Positions 1 through 8,554 of a stretch of DNA of 64,000 bases are shown here, in pieces. The notes under the pieces are model-generated. The model searched no databases. It saw nothing but the letters and a program-made list of their open reading frames with translations, and was not told the DNA's origin. The DNA is from Bacillus_BD sp963787345. Lineage in GTDB: Bacteria > Bacillota > Bacilli > Bacillales > Cytobacillaceae. Position 1 is the stretch's first letter. Each line of letters opens with the position of its first letter. Where the stretch lies: positions 104,089 through 168,088 of the forward strand of contig CAWBCW010000030.1 in assembly GCA_963787345.1 (NCBI GenBank), given 5' to 3'. The position numbers and the translations under genes were made by a program.

Positions 1-1
1 C

Positions 2-250
2 CACTTGCTTAACTTCTGTTTGATCGAAAAAAATAAAAGTTATCAAGCCTACTTAAAAAATAGTATTTTGACGAATTTGCCGTTAGCGTTTTTTTATTCC
101 GTATTTGGGGAATTTATTAGCGGGTTTACACCAGAAATTATTATAATCATTCTATTTTCTTTATTTCTATTAACCTACTTATTTAGAGAAAAAATGGCGA
201 TCATAAAGTGGGCTGATTTCTTCAATCAAAATCAAATAAAAAGAGGCTAA
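2..250 (+). CDS. Hypothetical membrane protein, 3' fragment
   Basis: The reading frame is open to the left edge of the window, so this is probably the C-terminal end of a gene that begins outside; an internal TTG at 5 is the first start-like codon. The visible part is rich in Phe, Leu and Ile, with a hydrophobic stretch around residues 25-38 and a clear membrane segment of consecutive Ile and Leu at about 44-60, followed by a basic tail ending in KRG. I do not recognise the family. It ends inside a terminator stem shared with the convergent ysdB gene. Confidence 0.4.
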   Translation, partial: HLLNFCLIEKNKSYQAYLKNSILTNLPLAFFYSVFGEFISGFTPEIIIIILFSLFLLTYLFREKMAIIKWADFFNQNQIKRG

Positions 251-270
251 CCTGAAACGTTAGCCTTTTC
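245..270. terminator. Bidirectional terminator between the edge ORF and ysdB
   Basis: GGCTAAC (245-251) pairs with GTTAGCC (259-265), followed by TTTTCCTTTATTTT on the + strand. The stop codon of the + gene lies in the left arm, and ysdB ends just beyond on the other strand. Confidence 0.6.
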
Positions 271-272
271 CT

Positions 273-659
273 TTATTTTACGGAGTATAATAATTCCTTA
301 ATGGGGCTTTTCCAATCAATATCAGCATTTGGATACTGTTCGTTTATCATCTGTTTAATGTAATGAAAATCCTCGTGAACAAAACCTTTTAAATCAGTGG
401 CTTGCTGGGAAGAGATCAAAATTGAAGCGACATCGGATAACCCTGTTGTATCATCGGAATATTTTTCCCCCTCAAACATAACCCCTTTATAAACGAGGAG
501 AAAGTTTTTTCTTACATTATTAGGGTCATCGTAAAAATAATAATTCTGTTGTTCAAGGGCAAATTCTAATTTGCGTTTCGGATTGAAGAGATACATGATG
601 ATTCGATAGATGATGAGTAGAATTAGGACGAGCAAGATAAACCGTATAATCCACATCAT
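273..659 (-). CDS. ysdB: YsdB-like sigma-W regulon membrane protein
   Basis: A 128-residue protein with one N-terminal membrane helix (about residues 3-26) followed by a basic NPKRK segment and a soluble domain. Length, topology and position next to the M42 peptidase and sspI match YsdB, a B. subtilis sigma-W regulon member of unknown molecular function. A textbook sigma-W promoter lies 37 bp upstream (696-721), which independently supports the call. The start has two adjacent Met codons; the first is used here. Confidence 0.8.
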   Translation of the reverse strand: MMWIIRFILLVLILLIIYRIIMYLFNPKRKLEFALEQQNYYFYDDPNNVRKNFLLVYKGVMFEGEKYSDDTTGLSDVASILISSQQATDLKGFVHEDFHYIKQMINEQYPNADIDWKSPIKELLYSVK

Positions 660-695
660 TAGAAGCCCACCTCACAATGTTAATATTGCTTGTAT

Positions 696-721
696 TACGG
701 ATATCAGCAAAAAAAGTTTCA
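696..721 (-). promoter_or_regulatory. Sigma-W promoter of ysdB
   Basis: Read on the minus strand: TGAAAC (721-716), a 16-base spacer with a T7 tract, then CGTA (699-696). This is an exact match to the sigma-W consensus TGAAAC-N16-CGTA and points into ysdB, which belongs to the cell-envelope stress sigma-W regulon in B. subtilis. Confidence 0.85.
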
Positions 722-764
722 TCCGGAGGTTAAGAATGAGACAGTCTGTTCATTCGCTAATTTT

Positions 765-794
765 TTGTATATTACCATCTTCCTTTTGTATAAT
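765..794 (+). promoter_or_regulatory. Sigma-A promoter of the M42 aminopeptidase gene
   Basis: TTGTAT (765-770), 18-base spacer, perfect TATAAT (789-794), 31 bases before the ATG at 826. Confidence 0.6.
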
Positions 795-825
795 AGAAGA
801 TAGACAAAGGAAAGGAGTCGAAAAA

Positions 826-1911
826 ATGGCAAAATTAGATGAAACATTAACGATGTTAAAAGAGTTAACCGATGCCAAAGGGATCCCGGGTAATGAAAGG
901 GAACCGCGTGAAGTCATGGAAAAATACATAACTCCTTATGCAGATGAAATTACGTATGATAATCTAGGCAGTTTGATTGCGAAAAAAACCGGTGACGAAA
1001 CAGGACCGAAAATCGTCGTGACTGGTCATTTAGATGAAATTGGTTTTATGGTCACACAAATTAATAAAAAGGGATTTCTGAAATTCCAAACAGTTGGCGG
1101 TTGGTGGGGACAAGTCATGCTAGCCCAGCGTGTAACCATCGTTACGCGTAAAGGGGAGGTTACTGGGGTGATCGGATCAAAACCACCTCATATCTTATCG
1201 CCTGAAGCTCGTAAAAAGCCGTTTGAAATTAAAGATATGTTTATTGATATCGGTGCATCCAGTAAAGAAGAGGCAGAGGAATGGGGGATCCGTCCAGGCG
1301 ATATGGTCGTTCCATACTTTGAGTTTACTGTAATGAATAATGAAAAAATGCTTTTGGCTAAAGCATGGGATAACCGAATTGGCTGTGGGATTGCAATTAA
1401 TGTTTTAAAAGAATTACAGGGAATTCAGCATCCAAATGTCGTTTACGGGATTGGGGCTGTCCAAGAAGAAGTGGGCTTAAGAGGTTCAAAAACGTCAACA
1501 TTTAAAGTAGAGCCGGATATTGGTTTTGCGGTTGATGTTGGGATTGCAGGAGACACACCAGGAATTAGTGAAAATGAAGCGATGAGTAAAATGGGGGATG
1601 GCCCGCAAATCGTTCTTTATGATGCATCAATGGTATCTCATAAAGGATTACGTGATTTAGTCGTTGATACAGCGGAAGAACTTAAGATCCCTTATCAATA
1701 CGCTTCTATGCCTGGAGGAGGTACGGATGCAGGTTCCATTCATGTAACTGCAAAAGGTGTGCCGGCATTATCGATTGGAATTGCTACCCGCTATATTCAT
1801 TCTCATGCGGCGATGCTTCATCGGGATGACTTTGAAAATGCTGTAAAATTGGTTGTTGAGGTTATTAAAAAATTAGATCGTGAAACGGTTGATCGCATTA
1901 CGTATGAATAA
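826..1911 (+). CDS. ysdC: M42 family metallo-aminopeptidase (YsdC-like)
   Basis: Predicted cytoplasmic dizinc (or dicobalt) aminopeptidase/glutamyl-aminopeptidase of the M42 family, 361 residues, usual length. Visible metal and catalytic residues: GHLDE (His68, Asp70), AWDNR (Asp182), the QEEVGLRG motif (Glu214 as base, Glu215 as ligand), DVG (Asp237) and the C-terminal IHSHAAMLHRDD with His325/His327. The frame extends upstream to 610, but the ATG at 826 is preceded by AAAGGAG (811-817) and gives the family N-terminus MAKLDETL. It is followed by a strong terminator, so it is monocistronic. The peptide substrate cannot be told from sequence. Confidence 0.9.
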   Translation: MAKLDETLTMLKELTDAKGIPGNEREPREVMEKYITPYADEITYDNLGSLIAKKTGDETGPKIVVTGHLDEIGFMVTQINKKGFLKFQTVGGWWGQVMLAQRVTIVTRKGEVTGVIGSKPPHILSPEARKKPFEIKDMFIDIGASSKEEAEEWGIRPGDMVVPYFEFTVMNNEKMLLAKAWDNRIGCGIAINVLKELQGIQHPNVVYGIGAVQEEVGLRGSKTSTFKVEPDIGFAVDVGIAGDTPGISENEAMSKMGDGPQIVLYDASMVSHKGLRDLVVDTAEELKIPYQYASMPGGGTDAGSIHVTAKGVPALSIGIATRYIHSHAAMLHRDDFENAVKLVVEVIKKLDRETVDRITYE

Positions 1912-1914
1912 AGA

Positions 1915-1942
1915 AAAGCACTCTCGTAGGGGAGTGCTTTTT
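1915..1942 (+). terminator. Terminator of the M42 peptidase gene
   Basis: AAAGCACTC (1915-1923) pairs with GAGTGCTTT (1932-1940), then a T run. It also lies just downstream of the convergent sspI gene. Confidence 0.8.
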
Positions 1943-1949
1943 GAAAACT

Positions 1950-2156
1950 TTATTTTAAGCCACTTTCTAATACTTGAAGCATTTCTTTCTTATCTTGTTC
2001 GGAAGAATTTTTCCAAATGACTTCAAATAAAACTCCTAGCCCAGGAAGCATTTTTTCCTCACCAGTTCCAATCGCATCAACAATCGTATCTTCAAGCTGC
2101 TCTTGTGTGTTGCCTGTCACATTGTGAATAATTGCATTACGCAAATTCAAATTCAT
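1950..2156 (-). CDS. sspI: Small acid-soluble spore protein SspI
   Basis: A 68-residue protein with the SspI signatures NVTGNTQEQLEDTIVDAI and GEEKMLPGLGVLFEVIWK. SspI is a minor SASP made in the forespore; its exact role is unknown. The frame extends to 2174, but the ATG at 2156 is preceded on the minus strand by GGGAGTG with a 6-base spacer and starts the protein as MNLNLRNAI, matching the family. It sits between the M42 peptidase and ysgA as in B. subtilis. A sigma-G-like promoter lies upstream (2192-2220). Confidence 0.9.
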   Translation of the reverse strand: MNLNLRNAIIHNVTGNTQEQLEDTIVDAIGTGEEKMLPGLGVLFEVIWKNSSEQDKKEMLQVLESGLK

Positions 2157-2191
2157 CAAGAACACTCCCATCATTTTTTCAACTTCATTTT

Positions 2192-2220
2192 TAGCATTTC
2201 TAAATTTGATTTTATTATGC
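2192..2220 (-). promoter_or_regulatory. Candidate sigma-G promoter of sspI
   Basis: Minus strand: GCATA (2220-2216), 17-base spacer, AATGCTA (2198-2192). The sigma-G consensus is GHATR-N17/18-CATNHTA; only the first base of the -10 differs. Forespore expression is expected for a SASP. Confidence 0.5.
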
Positions 2221-2277
2221 TTGTTACTTACGATATACTAAGAAAATGGAAAGTATTTGTAGAAGGGAAGACCCTTA

Positions 2278-3021
2278 TTGAAACATATTACCTCAATTAA
2301 AAATGGACAAGTGAAAGAATGGAAAAAGCTATATACAAAAAAGGAACGTGATAAATCAGGTTTATTTTTAATCGAAGGCTTTCATTTAGTTGAAGAAGCG
2401 TTAAAAGCGGGCCTAATTCAGCACCTGATTCTTCATGAAAACACTGATATCCCTCATACGTGGAATTATGAGGATATTCCTGTAACAGTTGTTACGAATG
2501 AAGTGATGAAAGCATTAAGTGACACCGAGACTCCACAAGGAATTATGGCTGTCTGTCAAAAGCCAAAAGTTGAATTATCATCATTAAAAGGCAAGAAATT
2601 TTTGTTAATTGATTCTGTACAAGACCCGGGAAACATTGGAACGATGATTCGTACCGCAGATGCTGCTGGAATAGACGCAGTGATCTTGGGTGAGGGCTGT
2701 GCAGATCCGTATAATCCGAAAGTAATCCGCTCTACTCAGGGAAGTTTATTTCATTTGCCGATTCAAAAAGCACGGCTTGAGGATTTTATCGATGGTACCG
2801 ATATTCCTATTTACGGAACCGCTTTAGATGGCGGAATTCCTTACAATAAAGTTACGCCAACTGATGAATTTGCACTGCTTGTTGGGAATGAAGGGCAAGG
2901 CGTTTCAAAAGATCTTTTGGTAAAAACAACGAAAAATCTGTATATTCCGATCTATGGTAAAAGCGAATCACTCAATGTAGCAATTGCTGCGGGGATATTA
3001 ATGTATTATTTGCGTAAATGA
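2278..3021 (+). CDS. ysgA: SpoU/TrmH family RNA 2'-O-methyltransferase (YsgA)
   Basis: A 247-residue SPOUT-class methyltransferase. The N-terminal part (about 1-95) is the substrate-binding subdomain; the trefoil-knot catalytic domain shows motif 1 (DPGNIGTMIRTADAAG, near 120-135), motif 2 (LLVGNEGQGVS, near 200) and motif 3 (IPIYGKSESLNVAIAAGI, near 225-242). By family it should methylate a ribose 2'-OH, probably in 23S rRNA; the target nucleotide is not known from sequence. It starts with TTG, with only a modest purine-rich site (GAAGGGAAG) upstream. It lies directly upstream of the pheS T-box, as in B. subtilis. Confidence 0.85.
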   Translation: MKHITSIKNGQVKEWKKLYTKKERDKSGLFLIEGFHLVEEALKAGLIQHLILHENTDIPHTWNYEDIPVTVVTNEVMKALSDTETPQGIMAVCQKPKVELSSLKGKKFLLIDSVQDPGNIGTMIRTADAAGIDAVILGEGCADPYNPKVIRSTQGSLFHLPIQKARLEDFIDGTDIPIYGTALDGGIPYNKVTPTDEFALLVGNEGQGVSKDLLVKTTKNLYIPIYGKSESLNVAIAAGILMYYLRK

Positions 3022-3023
3022 AT

Positions 3024-3052
3024 TTGAAACCCATCCATATTTGTACTATAAT
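3024..3052 (+). promoter_or_regulatory. Sigma-A promoter of pheST
   Basis: TTGAAA (3024-3029), 17-base spacer, perfect TATAAT (3047-3052), placed just after the ysgA stop and about 25 bases before the T-box stem I. Confidence 0.85.
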
Positions 3053-3074
3053 AATACAGAATTTAAATACATTA

Positions 3075-3337
3075 AAGACTGTGATAGAGAACAGTAACTA
3101 GAATCAGCGTCCATTAGAAGGGAATAAATGCCGTGACTGGGAGCATTTTATGGAAGCCTCTAGCGAATTCACCTCTTGAGTCGACATTGGGAGGATCTTT
3201 GATCTGAAAAATGCTCCGGTTCGAAGCCGTTATTTCTGAATGAAGTGAGGCGTGGTAGCTATTTACATAGTCGAAGCTAATAAGGGTGGTACCGCGATAC
3301 ATAAACCTCGTCCCTTTTATGGGATAGGGTTTTTTTT
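3075..3337 (+). promoter_or_regulatory. T-box leader, Phe (UUC) specifier
   Basis: Canonical T-box controlling pheST. Stem I begins near 3075. The specifier UUC lies at 3168-3170 in the GAAUUCACCU context that precedes the CUUGAGUC segment. The T-box sequence AAGGGTGGTACCGCG is near 3282-3297. The terminator at about 3304-3337 (CCTCGTCCC against GGGATAGGG, then T8) competes with the antiterminator that UGGU forms with the uncharged tRNA ACCA end. Uncharged tRNA-Phe should therefore raise pheST transcription. Confidence 0.93.
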
Positions 3338-3370
3338 GTTTTTACAAAAAGAAATTAGGAGGAAATTTTC

Positions 3371-4408
3371 ATGCAAGAACGTTTAGAGGAATTGCAAAGT
3401 GAAGCGTTGCAAAAGGTTGAAGCAGCAACAGATTTGAAAGAATTGAATGATGTTCGTGTTGCTTATTTAGGGAAAAAAGGACCGATCACAGAAGTATTAC
3501 GTGGAATGGGAAAATTATCCGCAGAAGAACGTCCGAAAATGGGAGCTCTTGTCAATGTCATTCGTGAAAACATTCAAACACAAATTGAGCAAAAACAATC
3601 GGCGCTAGAAGAGGAAGCAATCAATGCGCAACTAGCATTAGAGTCAATTGATGTTACATTGCCAGCAAGACCTGTTCGAAGAGGGAATCACCATCCATTA
3701 ACACGTATCATTGAAGAGATGGAAGACATCTTTATTGGATTAGGATACGCCGTTGCTGAAGGACCTGAGGTAGAGACGGATAACTACAATTTTGAAAAAT
3801 TGAATCTTCCTAAAGGCCATCCTGCTCGTGATATGCAAGATTCATTCTATATTACGGAAGAAACTCTGCTTCGTACCCATACTTCACCTGTTCAAGCGAG
3901 AACGATGGAGAAGCACGGAGGCAAAGGTCCTGTGAAAATCATTTGTCCAGGGAAAGTATATCGTCGTGATAATGACGATGCCACTCACTCTCATCAATTT
4001 ATGCAAATTGAAGGATTAGTTGTCGATGAAAATATTTCAATGAGTGATTTAAAAGGAACACTTGAGATATTCGTCAAGAAAATCTTTGGCCAAGACCGTA
4101 AAATTCGTCTTCGTCCAAGTTTCTTCCCGTTCACAGAGCCATCAGTTGAAGTTGATTTATCTTGTAAAATTTGTCATGGCGAGGGCTGTCATGTTTGTAA
4201 GCAAACTGGTTGGATCGAAATTCTTGGCGGTGGGATCGTACATCCACGCGTTTTAGAAATGTCCGGTTTCGACTCAAAGAAATATTCTGGATTTGCCTTT
4301 GGAATCGGTGTTGAGCGAATTGCGATGTTGAAATATGGGGTTGACGATATTCGTCATTTCTACACAAATGACCTTCGTTTCTTAAAGCAATTTGACCATT
4401 TTGAATAG
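3371..4408 (+). CDS. pheS: Phenylalanine-tRNA ligase alpha subunit
   Basis: Alpha subunit of the alpha2-beta2 class II synthetase that charges tRNA-Phe. At 345 residues it has the usual length: an N-terminal coiled-coil arm (about 1-90) that contacts tRNA, then the catalytic core with motif 2 near CPGKVYRRDNDDATHSHQF and motif 3 at GFAFGIGVERIAML. The bacterial cysteine cluster CKICHGEGCHVCKQTGW is present near 260. The start has AGGAGG at 3357-3362. It is followed 52 bases later by pheT and controlled by the Phe T-box. Confidence 0.97.
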   Translation: MQERLEELQSEALQKVEAATDLKELNDVRVAYLGKKGPITEVLRGMGKLSAEERPKMGALVNVIRENIQTQIEQKQSALEEEAINAQLALESIDVTLPARPVRRGNHHPLTRIIEEMEDIFIGLGYAVAEGPEVETDNYNFEKLNLPKGHPARDMQDSFYITEETLLRTHTSPVQARTMEKHGGKGPVKIICPGKVYRRDNDDATHSHQFMQIEGLVVDENISMSDLKGTLEIFVKKIFGQDRKIRLRPSFFPFTEPSVEVDLSCKICHGEGCHVCKQTGWIEILGGGIVHPRVLEMSGFDSKKYSGFAFGIGVERIAMLKYGVDDIRHFYTNDLRFLKQFDHFE

Positions 4409-4460
4409 AAAAATCGATGCGGTATTAGAAAGTAGAAGTTAATAAATTTAAGGAGGACCA

Positions 4461-6878
4461 ATGATGAATGTTTCATATAAATGGCTGCAAGAATATGTAG
4501 ATCTGTCTGGGATCAGTGCGGAAGAGCTTGCAGAGAAAATCACGTTAAGTGGAATTGAAGTGGATGGAGTAGTAAAGAAAAGTGAAGGCTTAAAAGGAGT
4601 TGTCATCGGACATGTATTAGAATGTGAACAACATCCGAATGCCGATAAACTTAATAAATGTCTAGTCGATATAGGCCAAGAAGAACCCGTGCAAATCATA
4701 TGCGGAGCACCGAACGTAGGCAAAGGGCAAAAAGTTGCGGTTGCCACGGTCGGCGCAGTACTGCCGGGTAATTTTAAAATAAAAAGGGCGAAACTCCGCG
4801 GAGAAGAATCGCACGGAATGATTTGTTCTCTTCAAGAATTAGGGTTGGAAGCAAAATTAGTTGCAAAAGAATACGCAACAGGCATCTTTAACTTTCCACA
4901 AGATGCCAAAGTTGGTGAAGATGCGCTTGCAGCACTAGGTTTGGATGATGAGGTTCTTGAGCTTGACTTAACTCCGAATCGCTCAGATGCGATGAGTATG
5001 ATTGGAGTTGCCTATGAAGTCGCTGCAATTCTTGGCCGGGAAGTAAAATGGCCTGTTATTAACTCAAGTGAATCAACTGAAAAAGCAACTGATTTTATCA
5101 GCGTAAAAGTAGAAGCGCCAGAAGACACCCCATTATATATCGCTAAAGTCGTGAAAGATATAAAAGTTGGTCCATCACCGCTTTGGTTGCAAACACGTTT
5201 AATGAATGCAGGAATCCGTCCGCATAATAATGTTGTTGATATTACGAATTACATTTTACTTGAATATGGTCAGCCACTGCATGCATTTGACTATGATCGC
5301 CTTGGCTCAAAAGAGATTGTGGTTCGACGTGCAAAAGACGCTGAGAAAATGACAACACTTGACGAAACAGAGCGCACGCTTTCTTCCGAACATCTTGTGA
5401 TTACAAACGGAAACGTTCCTGTTGCCGTTGCTGGAGTTATGGGTGGTGCGAATTCAGAAGTGGTAGAAGACACTACAACGGTTATCATTGAAGCTGCTTA
5501 TTTTTCGGGGGCTGTTGTCCGAAAAGCTTCGAAAGATCTCGGTCTACGCAGTGAATCAAGTGCTCGTTTTGAAAAAGGCGTTGATCCAGAAAGAGTTCGT
5601 CTTGCAGGGGAACGGGCTGCTCAGTTAATGGTCGAATATGCAGGTGGAACAGTTCTTGAAGGAACATCTGAATATAATGATATTCGCATTGAACCAGCTG
5701 TAGTATCGATTACCCTTGATAAAATTAATACGTCGATTGGTACGAACATAAGCAGCCAAGAAGTTTTGGATATTTTTCATGCTTTGAAATTTGAAGTGAA
5801 AGTTGAAGGAGAGACCTTTATTGTAACAGTGCCAACTCGTCGTGGCGATATTACAATTGAAGCAGATTTAGTTGAAGAAGTGGCTCGTCTATACGGTTAT
5901 GATAATATACCTTCTACTTTACCAGTTGGAACTCCGACTGTTGGAGCTTTAACCGATTACCAACAAAAACGTCGTATTGTACGTCGGGCGTTGGAAGGTG
6001 CTGGACTTTACCAAGCAACGACTTATTCATTGACAAGTCCTAAAAAAGCAGCTCAATTTACGACTGAAAAGAGTGATTCGATCACGCTCGCAATGCCAAT
6101 GAGTGAAGAACATAGTCAGTTGCGTTTAAGCATTATTCCGCAACTTTTAGAAGTTGTAAAATACAATAACGCTCGTCAAATGGACTCAGTTGCTCTTTAT
6201 GAAATTGGCTCTGTATTCTTTAAAGAGAATGACCGAGAGCTTCCAGAGGAAATTGAATATGCAGCTGGGGCGATCACTGGACTTTGGGAATCCAATCCAT
6301 GGCAAGGCGAGAAAAAGCCTGTTGATTTCTTTGTGGTAAAAGGAATTATTGAAGCTGCTTTTGAAGCACTTGGCGTATTGGATGCTGTAGAATATCGCAA
6401 AGCAACGGTTCCTGACATGCACCCTGGTCGTACAGCAGAAGTGCTCTTAAATGGAGAAGTTATTGGGTTTGTAGGCCAAGTTCATCCATCCGTACAAAAA
6501 GATTATGATGTGAAGGAAACTTACGTATTCGAGTTATCATTAGAGGCGTTAGCAGAGGCCAATGTGGATCCGATTGCTTATAGAATGATTCCACGATATC
6601 CATCTGTAACACGTGATATTGCCCTTGTAGTTGATAAAGAAATCGAAGCTGGACAATTACAAAGAATCATTGTTGCTGCTGGCGGAGATTTATTAAAAGA
6701 AATTCATCTATTTGATCTTTATGAAGGTGAGCGTATGGAGGAAGGCAAGAAGTCATTAGCTTTCTCATTAAAATACTTTGATCCTGCGCGTACACTAACA
6801 GATGAAGACATTACAAAAGCACATGATAAAGTGATGGAAGCTGTGAAAGAACAAGCTGGAGCTGTATTACGCAGCTAA
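4461..6878 (+). CDS. pheT: Phenylalanine-tRNA ligase beta subunit
   Basis: Beta subunit, 805 residues as in B. subtilis. Domains in order: N-terminal B1 core, an EMAPII-like tRNA-binding domain (about 40-150, with ECEQHPNADKLNKC), B3/B4 editing domain (about 210-390, with RSESSARFEKGVDPE), B5 (about 400-480), a pseudo-catalytic core, and the C-terminal ferredoxin-fold anticodon-binding domain (about 710-803, with RYPSVTRDIALVV). Two adjacent ATGs (4461, 4464) follow AGGAGG; the second has the better spacing. It ends in a strong terminator, closing the pheST operon. Confidence 0.97.
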   Translation: MMNVSYKWLQEYVDLSGISAEELAEKITLSGIEVDGVVKKSEGLKGVVIGHVLECEQHPNADKLNKCLVDIGQEEPVQIICGAPNVGKGQKVAVATVGAVLPGNFKIKRAKLRGEESHGMICSLQELGLEAKLVAKEYATGIFNFPQDAKVGEDALAALGLDDEVLELDLTPNRSDAMSMIGVAYEVAAILGREVKWPVINSSESTEKATDFISVKVEAPEDTPLYIAKVVKDIKVGPSPLWLQTRLMNAGIRPHNNVVDITNYILLEYGQPLHAFDYDRLGSKEIVVRRAKDAEKMTTLDETERTLSSEHLVITNGNVPVAVAGVMGGANSEVVEDTTTVIIEAAYFSGAVVRKASKDLGLRSESSARFEKGVDPERVRLAGERAAQLMVEYAGGTVLEGTSEYNDIRIEPAVVSITLDKINTSIGTNISSQEVLDIFHALKFEVKVEGETFIVTVPTRRGDITIEADLVEEVARLYGYDNIPSTLPVGTPTVGALTDYQQKRRIVRRALEGAGLYQATTYSLTSPKKAAQFTTEKSDSITLAMPMSEEHSQLRLSIIPQLLEVVKYNNARQMDSVALYEIGSVFFKENDRELPEEIEYAAGAITGLWESNPWQGEKKPVDFFVVKGIIEAAFEALGVLDAVEYRKATVPDMHPGRTAEVLLNGEVIGFVGQVHPSVQKDYDVKETYVFELSLEALAEANVDPIAYRMIPRYPSVTRDIALVVDKEIEAGQLQRIIVAAGGDLLKEIHLFDLYEGERMEEGKKSLAFSLKYFDPARTLTDEDITKAHDKVMEAVKEQAGAVLRS

Positions 6879-6884
6879 AAATAG

Positions 6885-6921
6885 AGCAGATGCGAGGGGG
6901 AATTCCTTGCATCTGCTTTTT
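6885..6921 (+). terminator. Terminator of pheST
   Basis: AGCAGATGC (6885-6893) pairs with GCATCTGCT (6909-6917), followed by TTTT. The 175 bases from here to rnhC show no gene; they hold only a near-palindrome AGATAAGCTTTAAAGCTATCT-like element around 7035-7056. Confidence 0.8.
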
Positions 6922-7096
6922 AAATGATGAATTTATGTCATTAGACTCTATACTAATCCTGAAAATTTGGACAGCACACGAAACAAGAGCTTTCCTCTCG
7001 TCCGAATAGACCTCCTTATTTCAAGTCCGCTATCAGATAAGCTTTAAAGCTATCTAATTTTATACAGAAGGATAAGGTTCTCAACTTTAAATTACA

Positions 7097-8032
7097 TTAT
7101 GACTGCCGGTTCAATAAACGAAGGGCTTTATCTGTATTCGCAAAGTGAAGTTTAACAAACGAAGGTAAGACCTCTTTTCCTTTTTCTTTGATTAATCGTG
7201 CTGCAGCAACATCAACGTGTGAGCCAGCTCCTTTTGGTATTTTAAATCCAGCTTGTTTACTTAGTTTTTCAAAATGTTGGACAAAGGAGTATCTGGCAAT
7301 AATCGATGCGGCAGCAACAGCTAAATGAACTCCCTCTGCCTTTGTACTAAAATAGACGTTTTCCCGCTGAATATTTTTCTGGCCTTTTAAATACCCATAA
7401 TAAACATTTTCTTTCGCAAATTCGTCGATTAAGATGGCGTCCGGTTTTTCGGGAGAAACTTTTTTTAATAAATGTTCAATCGCTTGATTGTGAAGAAGAG
7501 CCTTCAATTTTCCTTGTGACATGCCTGATTGCTGAAGTTGATTATATTTTTCATTGTGCAAACGAAGCAAACTGTACGGGATTACGTTTATGATTTGTTT
7601 AGCTATCGCAGAAATTTTATCATCATTAAGATTTTTCGAATCTTGGACTCCTAGTTCTTTTAACAATTCGATCTGATCTTTATGGACATATGCTGCGCAT
7701 ACGGTCATTGGCCCAAAATAATCGCCTGTACCGACTTCATCTGAACCAATGACAGAAAGCTTACTAAACCCATCAGGCAAGTGACTCGTCTTATTTGCCT
7801 TTTTCGGTTTACTTGCAGCTGTTGGCAGCGTACTGCTCCACTTTTTTGCTTCTACATCACAGCTACTTCCTTGAAAAAGAACTTTACCAGACTTATAAGC
7901 AGTAATCGTACATGAGGATGTTTTAGCAGAAAATACCCCGCCAGGAGGCGTTTTACCTGTTACATTCGTTTCATAATATTGCTTCATTTTCATGATCTCA
8001 TTCATACTTACTTTTAGAACAACTTGGCCCAT
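7097..8032 (-). CDS. rnhC: Ribonuclease HIII
   Basis: Degrades RNA in RNA-DNA hybrids, acting on R-loops and primers. 311 residues: an N-terminal TBP-like substrate-binding domain (about 1-80) and the RNase H fold with SVIGSDEVGTGDYFGP (first catalytic Asp and the HIII-specific Glu), DAILIDEFA and the later AAASIIARYSF segment. The open frame begins with TTG at 8047, but the ATG at 8032 has GAGGAG with a 7-base spacer and starts MGQVVLKV as in the family. As in B. subtilis it lies between pheT and zapA. Confidence 0.92.
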   Translation of the reverse strand: MGQVVLKVSMNEIMKMKQYYETNVTGKTPPGGVFSAKTSSCTITAYKSGKVLFQGSSCDVEAKKWSSTLPTAASKPKKANKTSHLPDGFSKLSVIGSDEVGTGDYFGPMTVCAAYVHKDQIELLKELGVQDSKNLNDDKISAIAKQIINVIPYSLLRLHNEKYNQLQQSGMSQGKLKALLHNQAIEHLLKKVSPEKPDAILIDEFAKENVYYGYLKGQKNIQRENVYFSTKAEGVHLAVAAASIIARYSFVQHFEKLSKQAGFKIPKGAGSHVDVAAARLIKEKGKEVLPSFVKLHFANTDKALRLLNRQS

Positions 8033-8052
8033 CGGTTCACTCCTCAAAGTTT

Positions 8053-8227
8053 AATCAAATTTGCCTCGGCGAATTTGTGCCCAGGTTTTCTTCCCCTTGA
8101 AAATCGCATGTCTCCCTTGGAGGTATTAACTTCATTCAGCTGATGTATGAAACCTCACTGAACTGCTAAAAATTTGCATTCATCACGCCAATTTTAGAAG
8201 TGGGAGACTTTTGCTGAAGGAGGTTAA
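8053..8227 (-). repeat. Dispersed intergenic repeat, copy A (minus strand)
   Basis: Read on the minus strand it begins TTAACCTCCTTCAGC (8227 downward), contains CTCCCACTTCT and GTTCAGTGAGG, then GCTGAATGAAGTTA, GCGATTTTC and CTGGGC, and ends with the hairpin AAATTCGCCGAGGCAAATTTGA near 8055. It is the only copy found in reverse orientation, placed between the divergent rnhC and zapA. The inner hairpin is partly decayed. Confidence 0.8.
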
Positions 8228-8295
8228 TCTTTTAGCTTTTCACATTTCGTGGTATTATTAGTTTTAGGATTCTCTCGAATGGAGGCAGGAAAGAT

Positions 8296-8541
8296 TTGTC
8301 ACAGCCTAGTAAAAACCGAATTACGGTTGATATAAATGGGATTCAATACACAATAATCGGTACCGAAAGTGCTCGTCATATTCGACAAGTTGCTTCAATG
8401 GTAGATGAAAAAATGCGAGAAATTTCGGCTTCGAATCCTTCACTCGATACGAATAAATTAGCTGTCTTAACAGCCATTAATGCTGTGAATGATTATCTCA
8501 AAACAAAAGAGAAATTGAAACAGCACGAAATTAAAGAGTAA
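8296..8541 (+). CDS. zapA: Cell division protein ZapA
   Basis: A small cytoplasmic FtsZ-associated protein (81 residues) that promotes bundling of FtsZ protofilaments. The N-terminal beta region (KNRITVDINGIQYTIIGTES) and the C-terminal helix forming the tetramer coiled coil (about 45-80) are evident. It starts with TTG preceded by GGAGG (8281-8285). It is followed 13 bases later by the CvpA-family gene, as in B. subtilis (zapA-yshB). Confidence 0.9.
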   Translation: MSQPSKNRITVDINGIQYTIIGTESARHIRQVASMVDEKMREISASNPSLDTNKLAVLTAINAVNDYLKTKEKLKQHEIKE

Positions 8542-8554
8542 AGGATTGAAATGT

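Noticed and set aside
610..825. N-terminal extension of the M42 peptidase frame
   Set aside because: It overlaps ysdB and its promoter and precedes the real ribosome site; the family N-terminus begins at 826.
3220..3240. TTCTGAATGAAG in the pheS T-box as another repeat copy
   Set aside because: Only a short match to the repeat arm with no other part of the element nearby; it belongs to the T-box fold.
3114..3302. 62-residue minus-strand ORF in the pheS leader
   Set aside because: It lies wholly within the T-box RNA; the structure and specifier explain the sequence.
4062..4367. Alternative-frame ORFs inside pheS
   Set aside because: Shadows of a fully conserved coding gene in another frame.
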